Below, in pieces: positions 16,005 through 24,081 of a stretch of 64,000 nucleotides of DNA. Position 1 is the stretch's first letter; each line of letters starts with the position of its first letter. This stretch comes from DATMER01 sp031390755 (GTDB taxonomy: Bacteria; Acidobacteriota; Thermoanaerobaculia; Multivoradales; UBA5704), in contig JANMTS010000104.1 in assembly GCA_031390755.1 (NCBI GenBank), positions 1-64,000 on the forward strand, read 5' to 3'. A program made the translations under genes and the position numbers. The notes beneath the pieces are model-generated. The model did no database searches and was not told the DNA's origin. It saw only the letters and a list, made by a program, of their open reading frames with translations.

Positions 16005-16904
16005 CTATCTCCCCTCGCCGCCGCCCGTGACGAGCCGCCGGGCGCGCCGCCAGGTCAGAAGGTTGACGAGCAGCAGCAGGGAGAACGAGGCCGTGAGGAA
16101 CACGGCCGCGATCGCCGTGGCGCCCGCGTAATCGTATTGCTCGAGCTGAATCATGATGAGCAGCGGCGTGATCTCCGATTTCATCGGCATGTTTCCCGAG
16201 ATGAAGATGACCGAGCCGTACTCTCCGAGCCCGCGGGCGAAGGCGAGCACGAAGCCGGTGGCCATCGCGGGCAGCAGCTCGGGAAGGATGACGCGCACGA
16301 ACGTCGAGGCCCGGCCGGCGCCCAGGCTGGCCGCGGCCTCCTCCACTTCCGGGTCGAGATCGGCGAGCACCGGCTGCACCGTCCGCACCACGAAGGGGAG
16401 GCCGATGAACGTGAGCGCCACCACGACCCCCAGCGGCTCATAGGCCACCTTGATCCCCATCGGCTCCAGCCAGCTCCCGATCCAGCCGTTGCCGGAGTAG
16501 ACCGACGCCAGCGCGATGCCGGCCACGGCCGTCGGCAGGGCGAAGGGAAGATCGACGAGAGCGTCCACGAATCGGCGGCCCGGGAAGGTGTAGCGCTCCA
16601 GGACCCAGGCCACCAGGACGCCGAACACGGAGTTGATCAGCGCCGCGAGGAACGCGGACTGAAAGCTCAGCCGGAACGCCGCGAGCGCCCTCGGGCTCGT
16701 CACCTTGTGCAGGAACGCCTCCCAGGTCAGGGAGGCGCTCTTGAGGAAGACGGTGGAAACCGGCAGGAGAATGATCAAACACAGATAGAGAAGCGTGAAG
16801 CCCAGGGCAAGGCCGAACCCGGGGAGGACGCTGCCTCCCCGGAATCGTCTTCCGCCTCGCGCCGACCGGGCACCCTTCGCCGGCAGGGATTGCGTTGGCG
16901 TCAT
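16005..16904 (-). CDS. cysT: Sulfate ABC transporter permease CysT
   Basis: 299 residues with about six membrane helices. Features of CysT are the N-terminal GFTLLYLCLIILLPVS helix, DLPFALPTAVAGIAL, the EAA loop EVEEAAASLGAGRASTFVRV, and LAFARGLGEYGSVIFISGN. The ATG at 16904 overlaps the stop of the sulfate-binding protein gene (ATGA), which decides the start over a longer in-frame extension. Works as a heterodimer with CysW in the inner membrane. Confidence 0.92.
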   Translation of the reverse strand: MTPTQSLPAKGARSARGGRRFRGGSVLPGFGLALGFTLLYLCLIILLPVSTVFLKSASLTWEAFLHKVTSPRALAAFRLSFQSAFLAALINSVFGVLVAWVLERYTFPGRRFVDALVDLPFALPTAVAGIALASVYSGNGWIGSWLEPMGIKVAYEPLGVVVALTFIGLPFVVRTVQPVLADLDPEVEEAAASLGAGRASTFVRVILPELLPAMATGFVLAFARGLGEYGSVIFISGNMPMKSEITPLLIMIQLEQYDYAGATAIAAVFLTASFSLLLLVNLLTWRRARRLVTGGGEGR

Positions 16905-17911
16905 CGGCCCTCGAAGATCTTGTCGAAGATTCCGCCGTCGGCGAAGTGCGTCTGCTGCGCCTTGGCCCACCCGCCGAAGACCTGGTCGATGGTGATGAGC
17001 TGCAGCTGCGGGAACTGCTGCGCGTACTTCTGCGCCACCGCGGGCAGGCGCGGCCGGTAGTAGTGCTTCGCCGCGATCTCCTGGCCCTCCGGGGTGTAGA
17101 GGAAGTCCAGATAGGCCTTGGCCACCGCCGTGGTCTTCTTCTTGTTGGCCACCTTGTCGACGAGGGTCACCGGCGGCTCGGCCAGGATGCTCAGCGAGGG
17201 CGCCACGATCTGGAACTTCCCCTTCCCCATCTCCTTCGTCACCAGCATGGCTTCGTTCTCCCAGGCGAGCAGCACGTCGCCGATGCCGCGCTCGACGAAC
17301 GTCACCGTGGAGCCGCGGGCGCCGGTGTCGAGGATCGGCACGTTCTTGAACAGGCGGCGGACGAGCTCCTGGGCTTTCGCGGGCGCTTGTGCGGGGTCAC
17401 CGCCATACTTCTTGAGCGCATAGCCCCAGGCCGCCAGGTAGTTCCAGCGCGCGCCGCCCGAGGTCTTCGGGTTCGGCGTGATGACGGAGACGCCGGGCTT
17501 GATCAGGTCGTCCCAGTCCTTGATGTTCTTGGGATTGCCCTTGCGCACCAGGAAGACGATGGTCGACGTGTAGGGGCTGCTGTTGTTGGGCAGCCGGCTC
17601 TGCCAGCTCTTCGGCAGCAGGCCGGCGTTGGCGATGGCGTCGATGTCCCAGGCGAGGGCCAGGGTGACGACGTCGGCCGGCAGGCCGTCGATCACCGATC
17701 GCGCCTGCTTGCCCGAGCCGCCGTGGGACTGCTGGACGGTGACGTCCTGGCCGGACTTCGCCTTCCAGTGCTTCGCGAAGGCGGCGTTGAAGTCCTGGTA
17801 CAGCTCGCGGGTCGGATCGTACGAGACGTTCAGCAGCTCGATCGCTTCGAGCGCGGGAGCGGCCAGCAGCACGGCGGCCAGCAGCAGGGCGATGGTCTTG
17901 GTGAATCGCAT
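16901..17911 (-). CDS. sbp: Periplasmic sulfate-binding protein
   Basis: 336 residues with a signal peptide (MRFTKTIALLLAAVLLAAPA). It matches the Sbp/CysP family: LLNVSYDPTRELYQDFN, QSHGGSGKQARSVIDGLPAD, VVTLALAWDIDAI, and VITPNPKTSGGARWNYLAAW are the conserved sulfate-contact stretches. It delivers sulfate (or thiosulfate) to CysTW-CysA. An ATG six codons upstream (17929) overlaps the cysA stop, but the ATG at 17911 has AGGAGA at the right distance, so I prefer it. Confidence 0.93.
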   Translation of the reverse strand: MRFTKTIALLLAAVLLAAPALEAIELLNVSYDPTRELYQDFNAAFAKHWKAKSGQDVTVQQSHGGSGKQARSVIDGLPADVVTLALAWDIDAIANAGLLPKSWQSRLPNNSSPYTSTIVFLVRKGNPKNIKDWDDLIKPGVSVITPNPKTSGGARWNYLAAWGYALKKYGGDPAQAPAKAQELVRRLFKNVPILDTGARGSTVTFVERGIGDVLLAWENEAMLVTKEMGKGKFQIVAPSLSILAEPPVTLVDKVANKKKTTAVAKAYLDFLYTPEGQEIAAKHYYRPRLPAVAQKYAQQFPQLQLITIDQVFGGWAKAQQTHFADGGIFDKIFEGR

Positions 17912-17925
17912 GTTGGATCTCCTTG

Positions 17926-19704
17926 TCATTGAATCGTCTCCGGCGACCGGACCAGCAGCACCGGCAGCTCGGCCAGGAGCGGCGCGGGGAGGAGGGTCTC
18001 CACCAGGCCGCCCAGGGACAGCTCGCCGTCGCGGCCGCGCAGCGGGGTTCCGAGGACGAGCAGGTCGTGCCCTCCCTCGGCGATCTCGGCGAGGATCTCG
18101 TCGCGGACCTTGCCGCGGCGGATGCGGGTCGACGCCTGGACACCGAGCCGCCAGAGGGTGCGCGCACCGCCGGCCAGGAAGCGCTCGGCCTGGGCCTCCT
18201 CGTCGGGCCGGCCGGCGCCCTCGGGGAGCACGGTGAGGACGGTGGTTTCGGCCTTGAGGTGGCGGGCGAGCCGGCCGGCGAAGGAGACGTCCTCCTTGCC
18301 CGGCTCGCCCACGGCCACGCAGATCAGCACCCGCGCCGGCAACCCGCCCTTGTGTCTCTGGGGGACGAGAAGCAGGTGGTGGTGGCCGGTGCTCAGAACC
18401 CCCTCGGCGCGCTCCAGGGCCTCCCGCGGCGGCGCGGTCAGAACCACGAGGTCGCAGCCCTGGCGGGCCGCCTCCTGGCCTTCTTCATGGCTCCCCGTCG
18501 ATTCGATCTCCTGGGCATGGGCGCGCTGCGCGATCTCGTGGCCCAGGGCGCGGGCCGGACCGTCGCCCGCGCCGGCCGCGATCAGGAACTTCATGCCGGG
18601 ATGGACCAGGGCATGAACGCGCTGGACGCCGACCCAGGTGTTGTCCCCGGGCTGGAGTGGGAAGCGGCGCGCCTGGTCCTGCGAGCGCGAGGCCTCGACC
18701 CAGACTCCGTCGTGGCCGAAGGGGACCGGCGGCGCGATGGCACGCACGCCCGGCAGCGGAGGCAGGCGCAGCCGGAGGCGCTCGTACGAGCCGACGAAGG
18801 CCCGCTGCTCCACCACGGCCTGGCCGAGGCTCGGGCAGGCGAGCGCCTCGGCCGTGCCGCGCAGCGCCACGTCCTCGGGCCGGAAGAGAACCTGCACGCG
18901 GCGCAGAGCGTCCGCCATTTCGGCCCGGGTGGTCAGGGGAAACTCGACCGGACCGAGGCGCACGCCGCCGGCCGCGCACTCGCCCACCATCAGGTTGGCG
19001 GTCCCCAGGAAGGTCGCGACGAACTCGGTTTCTGGCCTTAAGTACAGCTCTTCCGGAGGCCCCACTTCCAGGAGCCGGCCGAAGCTCAGCACGGCGAGGC
19101 GGTCCGCCAGCTCGAAGGCCTCTTCCTGGTCGTGGGTGACGAAGACGGTGGTGATGCCCAGCTCGCGCTGGATCTCCTTGATGGTGCGGCGCAGCTCGGC
19201 CCGGACCTTGGCGTCGAGCGCGCCGAACGGCTCGTCGAGCAGGAGCACCTCGGGGCTGTGCGCGAGGGCGCGGGCCAGGGCCACGCGCTGCTGCTGGCCG
19301 CCGGAGAGCTGGCGGGGCATCCGGCCGCCGAGCCCCGAGAGGCCGACCAGCTCCAGCAGCTCGTCGCGCCGGCGCCGGCGCTCGGCCTTGGCGACGCCGC
19401 GGATGGTGAGCGCGAACTCGACGTTCTCGGCCACGGTCATGCCGCGGAACAGGGCGTAGCTCTGGAAGACGAAGCCCACGCCGCGCCGGGCCGGGGGCAG
19501 CGCGGTCACGTCCTTGCCATGCAGCAGGACCCGCCCGGCGTCGATCTCGGACAGGCCCGCGATCATCCGCAGCAGCGTGCTCTTGCCGCTTCCGGAGGAG
19601 CCCAGCAGAACGAAGAGCTCGCCGTCCGCCACCTCCAGAGACACTCCGTTGACCACGGGGTTCCCGGCGTAGCGCTTGGTCAGCTCCTCAAGAACGATCG
19701 ACAT
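17926..19704 (-). CDS. cysA: Sulfate transport ATPase CysA fused to C-terminal universal-stress-like domains
   Basis: 592 residues, about 240 longer than normal CysA. Residues 1-240 are an ABC ATPase: Walker A GSSGSGKST (35-43), signature LSGGQQQR, Walker B VLLLDEPFGALD, switch His in VFVTHDQEEA. Residues 240-365 are a TOBE-like regulatory domain (VQVLFRPEDVAL). From about residue 375 the sequence becomes UspA-like: a degenerate first half (MKFLIAAGAGDGPARALGHE... CDLVVLTAPP ... HHLLLVPQ) and a fuller second unit (RVLICVAVGEPG...GHDLLVLGTPLRGRDGELSLGG...LAELPVLLVRSP). It is the first gene of the operon, preceded by GGAGG. The fused part might tune transport to energy state; that is inference. 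Confidence 0.9.
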   Translation of the reverse strand: MSIVLEELTKRYAGNPVVNGVSLEVADGELFVLLGSSGSGKSTLLRMIAGLSEIDAGRVLLHGKDVTALPPARRGVGFVFQSYALFRGMTVAENVEFALTIRGVAKAERRRRRDELLELVGLSGLGGRMPRQLSGGQQQRVALARALAHSPEVLLLDEPFGALDAKVRAELRRTIKEIQRELGITTVFVTHDQEEAFELADRLAVLSFGRLLEVGPPEELYLRPETEFVATFLGTANLMVGECAAGGVRLGPVEFPLTTRAEMADALRRVQVLFRPEDVALRGTAEALACPSLGQAVVEQRAFVGSYERLRLRLPPLPGVRAIAPPVPFGHDGVWVEASRSQDQARRFPLQPGDNTWVGVQRVHALVHPGMKFLIAAGAGDGPARALGHEIAQRAHAQEIESTGSHEEGQEAARQGCDLVVLTAPPREALERAEGVLSTGHHHLLLVPQRHKGGLPARVLICVAVGEPGKEDVSFAGRLARHLKAETTVLTVLPEGAGRPDEEAQAERFLAGGARTLWRLGVQASTRIRRGKVRDEILAEIAEGGHDLLVLGTPLRGRDGELSLGGLVETLLPAPLLAELPVLLVRSPETIQ

Positions 19705-19830
19705 GCAGTGTCCTCCTCTCGCAACCCAGGATAGAGACGGGGGGTGACACTGTCAGTCGAAGGGTGGTGACAAATTCGTCCGGTTCTGGAACCTCCCTGC
19801 TTGGGTACAAGCGGGTACACTACTCGGCCC

Positions 19831-20742
19831 ATGCGCATGCTCCTTCTCCTCGGCCCGGTTCTCGCCCTTCTTCCCCTCGCAGGCTGCGTCTCGGTGCGGC
19901 CGTACTCGGAAATCCGCCGGACCGTTCCGGAAAGCCAGTTCCTCCAGCTGGGCGACCAGCTCGTCCATGTCGAGCAGCGGGGTCAGGGCGAGCCCGTGGT
20001 CCTCCTCCACGGCTTCGGCGGCTCGACCTACGCGTGGCGCAAGGTGATCCCGACGCTCGCGCAGTCCTACCGGGTGATCGCCATCGACCTGAACGGCTTC
20101 GGCTACACCGAGCGCCCCCGCGACTTCGCGAGCTACACCCGCGAGGGCCAGGAGGCCCTGGTGCTCGGCGTGATGGACGAGCTGGGAATCGGGAAGGCTC
20201 ACATCATGGGCCACTCCTACGGCGGCGGGCTGACGCTCTTCCTCGCCTCGCGCCATCCCGAGCGGCTGCTCTCGATCGTGCTGGTCGACAGCTCGGCGCC
20301 CACGTATGCCAACGACCGCCGCAGCCGGATCGCGTCGGTGAAGCCGCTCGCCTGGCTGGGGCTGCGCTACCTGCTGCGCCCGTCGTCGGTGCGCAAGTCG
20401 CTGACCGCGTCCTTCTACGATCCGTCGCTGGTGACGCCGGAGCTGGTCCAGGAGTACTACGACCGGCTGCGCGTCGAGGGGGTCATGGACGCGTTCTACG
20501 GCCTGACCGCCCCGGTCAAGACTCCCCAGCCGGCGGTGAAGCTGGAGGAGATCAAGCTTCCGACCCTGGTGGTCTGGGGGAAGAACGACACGCTGGTCTC
20601 CGTCGAGGCCGGCACCTGGGCCGCGGCCCAGCTCCAGGCCGAGCTGGTGGTCTTCGACCAGACCGGCCACGTGCCCATGGAGGAGCGGCCGGACGAGCTG
20701 CTCGCCGCGGTCCTCCCCTTCCTGAAACGCCAGAAGGGCTGA
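19831..20742 (+). CDS. Alpha/beta-hydrolase lipoprotein
   Basis: 303 residues. The N-terminus MRMLLLLGPVLALLPLAGC carries a lipobox (LAGC, Cys19), so the enzyme is probably membrane-anchored by a lipid. The catalytic triad of the hydrolase fold is visible: Ser in GHSYGGG, Asp in WGKNDT, His in QTGHVPMEE; the oxyanion motif is LLHGFGGS. Substrate unknown; relatives include esterases and haloalkane dehalogenase-like proteins. The ATG at 19831 has no ribosome-binding site. A TACACT hexamer at 19816-19821 could be a -10, again suggesting a near-leaderless mRNA. The methyltransferase gene begins 8 bp downstream, so the two form an operon. Confidence 0.82.
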   Translation: MRMLLLLGPVLALLPLAGCVSVRPYSEIRRTVPESQFLQLGDQLVHVEQRGQGEPVVLLHGFGGSTYAWRKVIPTLAQSYRVIAIDLNGFGYTERPRDFASYTREGQEALVLGVMDELGIGKAHIMGHSYGGGLTLFLASRHPERLLSIVLVDSSAPTYANDRRSRIASVKPLAWLGLRYLLRPSSVRKSLTASFYDPSLVTPELVQEYYDRLRVEGVMDAFYGLTAPVKTPQPAVKLEEIKLPTLVVWGKNDTLVSVEAGTWAAAQLQAELVVFDQTGHVPMEERPDELLAAVLPFLKRQKG

Positions 20743-20750
20743 CCCTGACC

Positions 20751-21908
20751 ATGGCTTCGCTCGGCATCATCGCCACCTGCGTGCTGGGACTGGAGGAGAT
20801 CCTGGAGGGGGAGCTTCGGGCTCTCGGCTACGAGGAGATCCACAAGGAGCGCGGCGCCGTCTCCTTCACCGGAACCTGGCGGGACTGCTGGCGGGCCAAC
20901 TGGCGGCTGCGGACCGCGAACCGCGTGCTCGTGGAGCTGGGATCGTGGGCGGCCAACGACGGTCCCTCACTGGCCGCCGGGGCGCGCGCCCTCGTGAGCG
21001 GCCAGATGCGGGTGCCGGCACTGGCGCGGACCGAGGTCGACCTCGCCCGGCTTCTCCACCCGGACCGCAGCTTCGTGATCCAGGCGACCTCAACCGCTTC
21101 GGAGGTCCGCGACACGCGGTGGGCGGCGCTCTCGGTCAAGGACGGCCTGGTGGACGGCCAGCGCGATCTCCACGGCAAGCGGGCGTCGGTCGACCGGGAC
21201 GATCCGGATCTTTACCTGCGCGTGCGGCTGCACCGGGACCATGCGACGCTCCTGCTGGACACGTCCGGCGAGCCGCTGGACCGGCGCGGCTATCGCGCGG
21301 TGACCACCAGCGCGCCGGTGCGCGAGCAGCTCGCCGCGGCGTGCGTGCTGGCCTCGGGCTGGGACGGCCGCGGGCCGGTGGTGGACCTGATGTGCGGATC
21401 GGGGACGCTGCTGATCGAGGCCGCCTGGATCGCGATGGGCTGGGCGCCCGGCCGGCTGCGCCGGAATTGGGCGTTCGAACGGCTGCCGGCCTTCGATCCC
21501 AAGGTGTTCGAGGCGATCCGCCAGGAGACGATCCCGGCGCCGGGGCCGGACGTCAAGCTCTACGGCAACGATCTGCTCAACGAGGCTCTCAACGCGGCAA
21601 GGCAGAACCTGGACGTGGCCGACGTGCTCGACCGCACCACACTCACCAAGGGCCGGGCCTCCGACTTCCGTCCGCCGGAGGAGCCGGGGCTCGTCCTCGT
21701 GAACCCTCCGCATGGCAGCCGGATCGACACGGACGCCGCGCGCTGGCGCGAGCTTGGCGATCTCCTGAAGCAGCAGTTCAAGGGATGGAAGGCCGCGGTC
21801 CTCGTAGGAGAAGACCGCGGCAAGCAGATCGGATTGCGTCCGAGGCGGCGTCTGCCCGTGATGAATGGTCCCCTTGAGGGACGCATTCTCCTATTCGATT
21901 TGTATTGA
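20751..21908 (+). CDS. THUMP-domain class I RNA methyltransferase (RlmL N-terminal/YpsC-like)
   Basis: 385 residues. The N-terminal part (residues 1-165) is the ferredoxin-like plus THUMP RNA-binding region (IIATCVLGLEEILEGELRAL). The C-terminal part is a Rossmann methyltransferase: VVDLMCGSGTLLIEAA binds S-adenosylmethionine and LVLVNPPHGSR is the NPPY-like catalytic motif for N-methylation of guanine, here with His for Tyr. Family members make m2G in 23S rRNA (E. coli RlmL makes m2G2445). Length matches single-domain homologues rather than the two-domain E. coli protein. The ATG at 20751 follows the hydrolase stop by 8 bp. Confidence 0.85.
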   Translation: MASLGIIATCVLGLEEILEGELRALGYEEIHKERGAVSFTGTWRDCWRANWRLRTANRVLVELGSWAANDGPSLAAGARALVSGQMRVPALARTEVDLARLLHPDRSFVIQATSTASEVRDTRWAALSVKDGLVDGQRDLHGKRASVDRDDPDLYLRVRLHRDHATLLLDTSGEPLDRRGYRAVTTSAPVREQLAAACVLASGWDGRGPVVDLMCGSGTLLIEAAWIAMGWAPGRLRRNWAFERLPAFDPKVFEAIRQETIPAPGPDVKLYGNDLLNEALNAARQNLDVADVLDRTTLTKGRASDFRPPEEPGLVLVNPPHGSRIDTDAARWRELGDLLKQQFKGWKAAVLVGEDRGKQIGLRPRRRLPVMNGPLEGRILLFDLY

Positions 21909-21942
21909 TCCCATCCCCCCTCTCCCCGGCCCTCTCCCTCTT

Positions 21943-23256
21943 CTAGAGGACGCCGCTGAGGCGGTCGGTAAGGTACGCGATCTCCTTGGCCGTGTTGTAG
22001 TGGGCCAGGGAGATTCGGACCACCCCGTTCCGTTCGGTGAGACCGAGATCCTGGATCAGCCGCCGGGCGTGGAAGTCGCCGTAGCGGACGCCGATCCGGT
22101 GCCGGTCCAGCTCGGGCGGGATCTCCGAGGACTTCCGGCCCTCGACCACGAAGCTGACGGTCGCGACCCGGCCTTCCGGAGCGGGGTCCGGGTTGCCCAG
22201 GACTCTTACACCCTCCGTCTTTCCCAGCAGCTCCAGCAGTTTCAGCAGGGGTGCCACGGTCTCGGACTCATGGCGGGCGATGGCCTCGAACGCCGTCGCC
22301 ATCAGCTCGCGGGTGCTCCCCTCCCCTCCCGCTCTCCGTCCCAGCTCTTCCAGGTACTCGACGATCGCGGGCAGGCCGTAGGTCAGCTCGAAGTTGAGGT
22401 TCCCCGGCTGGAGCTTGTAGGGGATCGCGTCCGGGGCCAGAAAGACGTGGTTGATGTTCCCCAGTCCCGCCAGGTGCTCGCGCTTGCCGTAGAGCAGGCC
22501 GATGTGGGGGCCGAAGACCTTGTAGAGACTGAGGACGTAGAAGTCCACGTCCCAGGCATGGACGTCCACCAGGCGGTGAGGCGCGAACGCCACGCCGTCG
22601 ACGACAACCTTCGCGCGGCCCGCGCCGCGCTCGTGGACGAAGCGGGTGATCTCCGCCACCGGGTGGATCGTGCCGAGGATGTTCGTCGCCTGGGTGAACG
22701 CGACGAGCCGGGTGCGCGGCGTCATCAGGGCGTCGAGATCGTCGAGATCGAACGTCAGAGTGTCCGTCCGCAGACGCCAGACCTTGACGGAGACCCCGCG
22801 CTCCTCCAGCCGCAGCCAGGGGGTGATGTTCGCCTCGTGGTCGGCGTTCGTGACGACGACCTCGTCGCCGGGCTGGAGCGGGTTGTCCTCCGCCAGCGCC
22901 AGAGCCCGGGCCAGATTGCTGACGAGTTGGGTCGAAGAGGAGCCGAGCACGATCTCGTCCGGGTCGGCCCCGATCAGGGTGGCCGCGGCTCGAACCCCTT
23001 CCTGGACGCGCTCACCTGCTTGGCGCGACACGTCGTACGTGGCGCCGAGCTGCACGCTCGTGCTCAGGAGGTAGTCGCGGACCCGGTCGGCGACGGCCCG
23101 CAGAACCTGCGAGCCGCCGGCATTGTCCAGGAGGATCCAGTCCCCGGCGAGGGCCGGAAACTGGGAACGGGCGAAGTCGACATCGAGCCGCCGGACGGCA
23201 CGGTTGTCCTTGACGGCCACCGTAGCCGCCACGGCCGAAGCCTGGTTGGAATCCAT
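21943..23256 (-). CDS. Cysteine-desulfurase-like PLP enzyme (class V aminotransferase fold)
   Basis: 437 residues. The class V fold is shown by LDNAGGSQVLRAVADRV, NADHEANITPW (His stacking on PLP), VVVDGVAFAPH (Asp binding the pyridine nitrogen) and the PLP lysine in LSLYKVFGPHIG. These match the cysteine-desulfurase-like subfamily typified by Vibrio VC1184, rather than IscS or SufS: the catalytic-cysteine loop of true desulfurases is not evident. Activity is therefore uncertain; a desulfurase or lyase on a small amino compound is likely. It follows the RNA-binding protein gene on the same strand, 20 bp after the end of that gene's interrupted tail. Confidence 0.8.
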   Translation of the reverse strand: MDSNQASAVAATVAVKDNRAVRRLDVDFARSQFPALAGDWILLDNAGGSQVLRAVADRVRDYLLSTSVQLGATYDVSRQAGERVQEGVRAAATLIGADPDEIVLGSSSTQLVSNLARALALAEDNPLQPGDEVVVTNADHEANITPWLRLEERGVSVKVWRLRTDTLTFDLDDLDALMTPRTRLVAFTQATNILGTIHPVAEITRFVHERGAGRAKVVVDGVAFAPHRLVDVHAWDVDFYVLSLYKVFGPHIGLLYGKREHLAGLGNINHVFLAPDAIPYKLQPGNLNFELTYGLPAIVEYLEELGRRAGGEGSTRELMATAFEAIARHESETVAPLLKLLELLGKTEGVRVLGNPDPAPEGRVATVSFVVEGRKSSEIPPELDRHRIGVRYGDFHARRLIQDLGLTERNGVVRISLAHYNTAKEIAYLTDRLSGVL

Positions 23257-23276
23257 CGCGATCGTGGACCGGGGCC

Positions 23277-23528
23277 TTAGAGGCTGCGCTTCTTCGCGCG
23301 CAGACCGCGGCGGCTGCCGCCTTCCTTGCGCGGCTTGGTCCGGCCGCCGGCACCGCTGCCGCCGCCCCCAAAGCCGCCGCCACCGCCGCCGAAGCCGCCG
23401 CCGCTGTCGAAGCCGCCGCCAAAGCCGCCGCCGAAACCGCCGCCGCCGCTGTCGAAGCCGCCGCGGTAGCCGCCGTCGCTCGATCCCCGGTAGCTGCTAT
23501 CGCCACCGCCCGAGCCGCCGCCACCGGC
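23277..23528 (-). pseudogene. Severed Gly-rich C-terminal tail of the RRM protein
   Basis: Eighty-three in-frame codons following the TAA at 23529 read AGGGGSGGGDSSYRGSSDGG and then repeats of GGF and FDSGGG, finishing in a Lys/Arg cluster before TAA 23277. Composition continues that of the segment before the stop, and there is no start codon of its own. It is the tail of the same gene, lost by one nonsense change unless read through. Confidence 0.75.
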
Positions 23529-23873
23529 TTAGCCGCCGCCACCGCCACCGTAACCGCCGCCCCGCGGGGCGCCGCCGTAGCCGCCGCCCCCGCCGAAGCC
23601 GCCGCTGGGACGCGGCGCTCCGGGGACTCGCTCCCTCGCTTCATTCACATTCAGGCTGCGCCCCTGGAACTGCTGCCCGTTGCACTTCTCGATGGCGCGC
23701 TGAGCCTCCTCCTCGGTGCTCATCTCCACGAACCCGAAGCCGCGCGAGCGCCCGGTGACCCGGTCCATCATCACCGTCGCGGATTCGCAGGTGCCTGCCT
23801 CCGCAAAGAAACCGCGAAGGTCATCGCTCGTGGTCGCAAAGTTGAGATTTCCGACGAAAAGCTTCCTGCCCAT
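23529..23873 (-). CDS. Glycine-rich RRM RNA-binding protein (tail cut by an in-frame stop)
   Basis: 114 residues. Residues 1-80 are one RNA-recognition motif with RNP2 (LFVGNLN) and RNP1 (RGFGFVEM), as in bacterial cold-shock-type RNA-binding proteins. Residues 88-114 are Gly/Tyr-rich. The frame ends at TAA 23529-23531, but the same frame then continues for 83 codons of coherent Gly/Ser/Phe-rich sequence to a second TAA at 23277, ending with a basic RRGLRAKKRSL. The original protein was therefore probably 198 residues. The start has AAGGAG upstream. An extended -10 promoter lies about 135 bp upstream, leaving a leader of roughly 125 bases as in cold-inducible genes (inference). Confidence 0.85.
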   Translation of the reverse strand: MGRKLFVGNLNFATTSDDLRGFFAEAGTCESATVMMDRVTGRSRGFGFVEMSTEEEAQRAIEKCNGQQFQGRSLNVNEARERVPGAPRPSGGFGGGGGYGGAPRGGGYGGGGGG

Positions 23874-24005
23874 CAGTCTGTCGCTCCTTCGGCCCTTGGG
23901 CCGTTTGTCATGGCCGACGGAGGGACCGCCGGCAAGAAACTGCGATTTCGAGGCGATCTCCTGCCATACGAATCGAGGGGGCGCCTGTCATGCCAAAGAG
24001 TTTTC

Positions 24006-24014
24006 AATATAGCA
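24006..24014 (-). promoter_or_regulatory. Extended -10 promoter element of the RRM gene
   Basis: On the minus strand the sequence reads TGCTATATT, an extended -10 (TGN plus TATATT), in an AT-rich pocket between two GC-rich genes. It lies about 135 bp upstream of the RRM start codon. The -35 region is occupied by the strong hairpin at 24020-24047. Confidence 0.45.
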
Positions 24015-24019
24015 GAGTG

Positions 24020-24047
24020 TTCGAGGCGCGCCAAAGCGCGCCTCGAA
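24020..24047. terminator. Perfect 12-bp stem hairpin between protease and RRM genes
   Basis: TTCGAGGCGCGC and GCGCGCCTCGAA form a perfect 12-bp stem with a CAAA loop, 35 bp beyond the protease stop. No U-run follows on either strand, so it is a terminator-like or mRNA-stabilising hairpin rather than a canonical intrinsic terminator. Confidence 0.55.
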
Positions 24048-24081
24048 ACGAACGCCCCGGAGACTCGGGTCGGCAGGGCGC

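Noticed and set aside
13194..17060. Antisense open frame of about 1290 codons opposite the kinase and sulfate permeases
   Set aside because: It is the shadow of genes with clear domains; its His/Arg/Asp-rich translation is an antisense signature.
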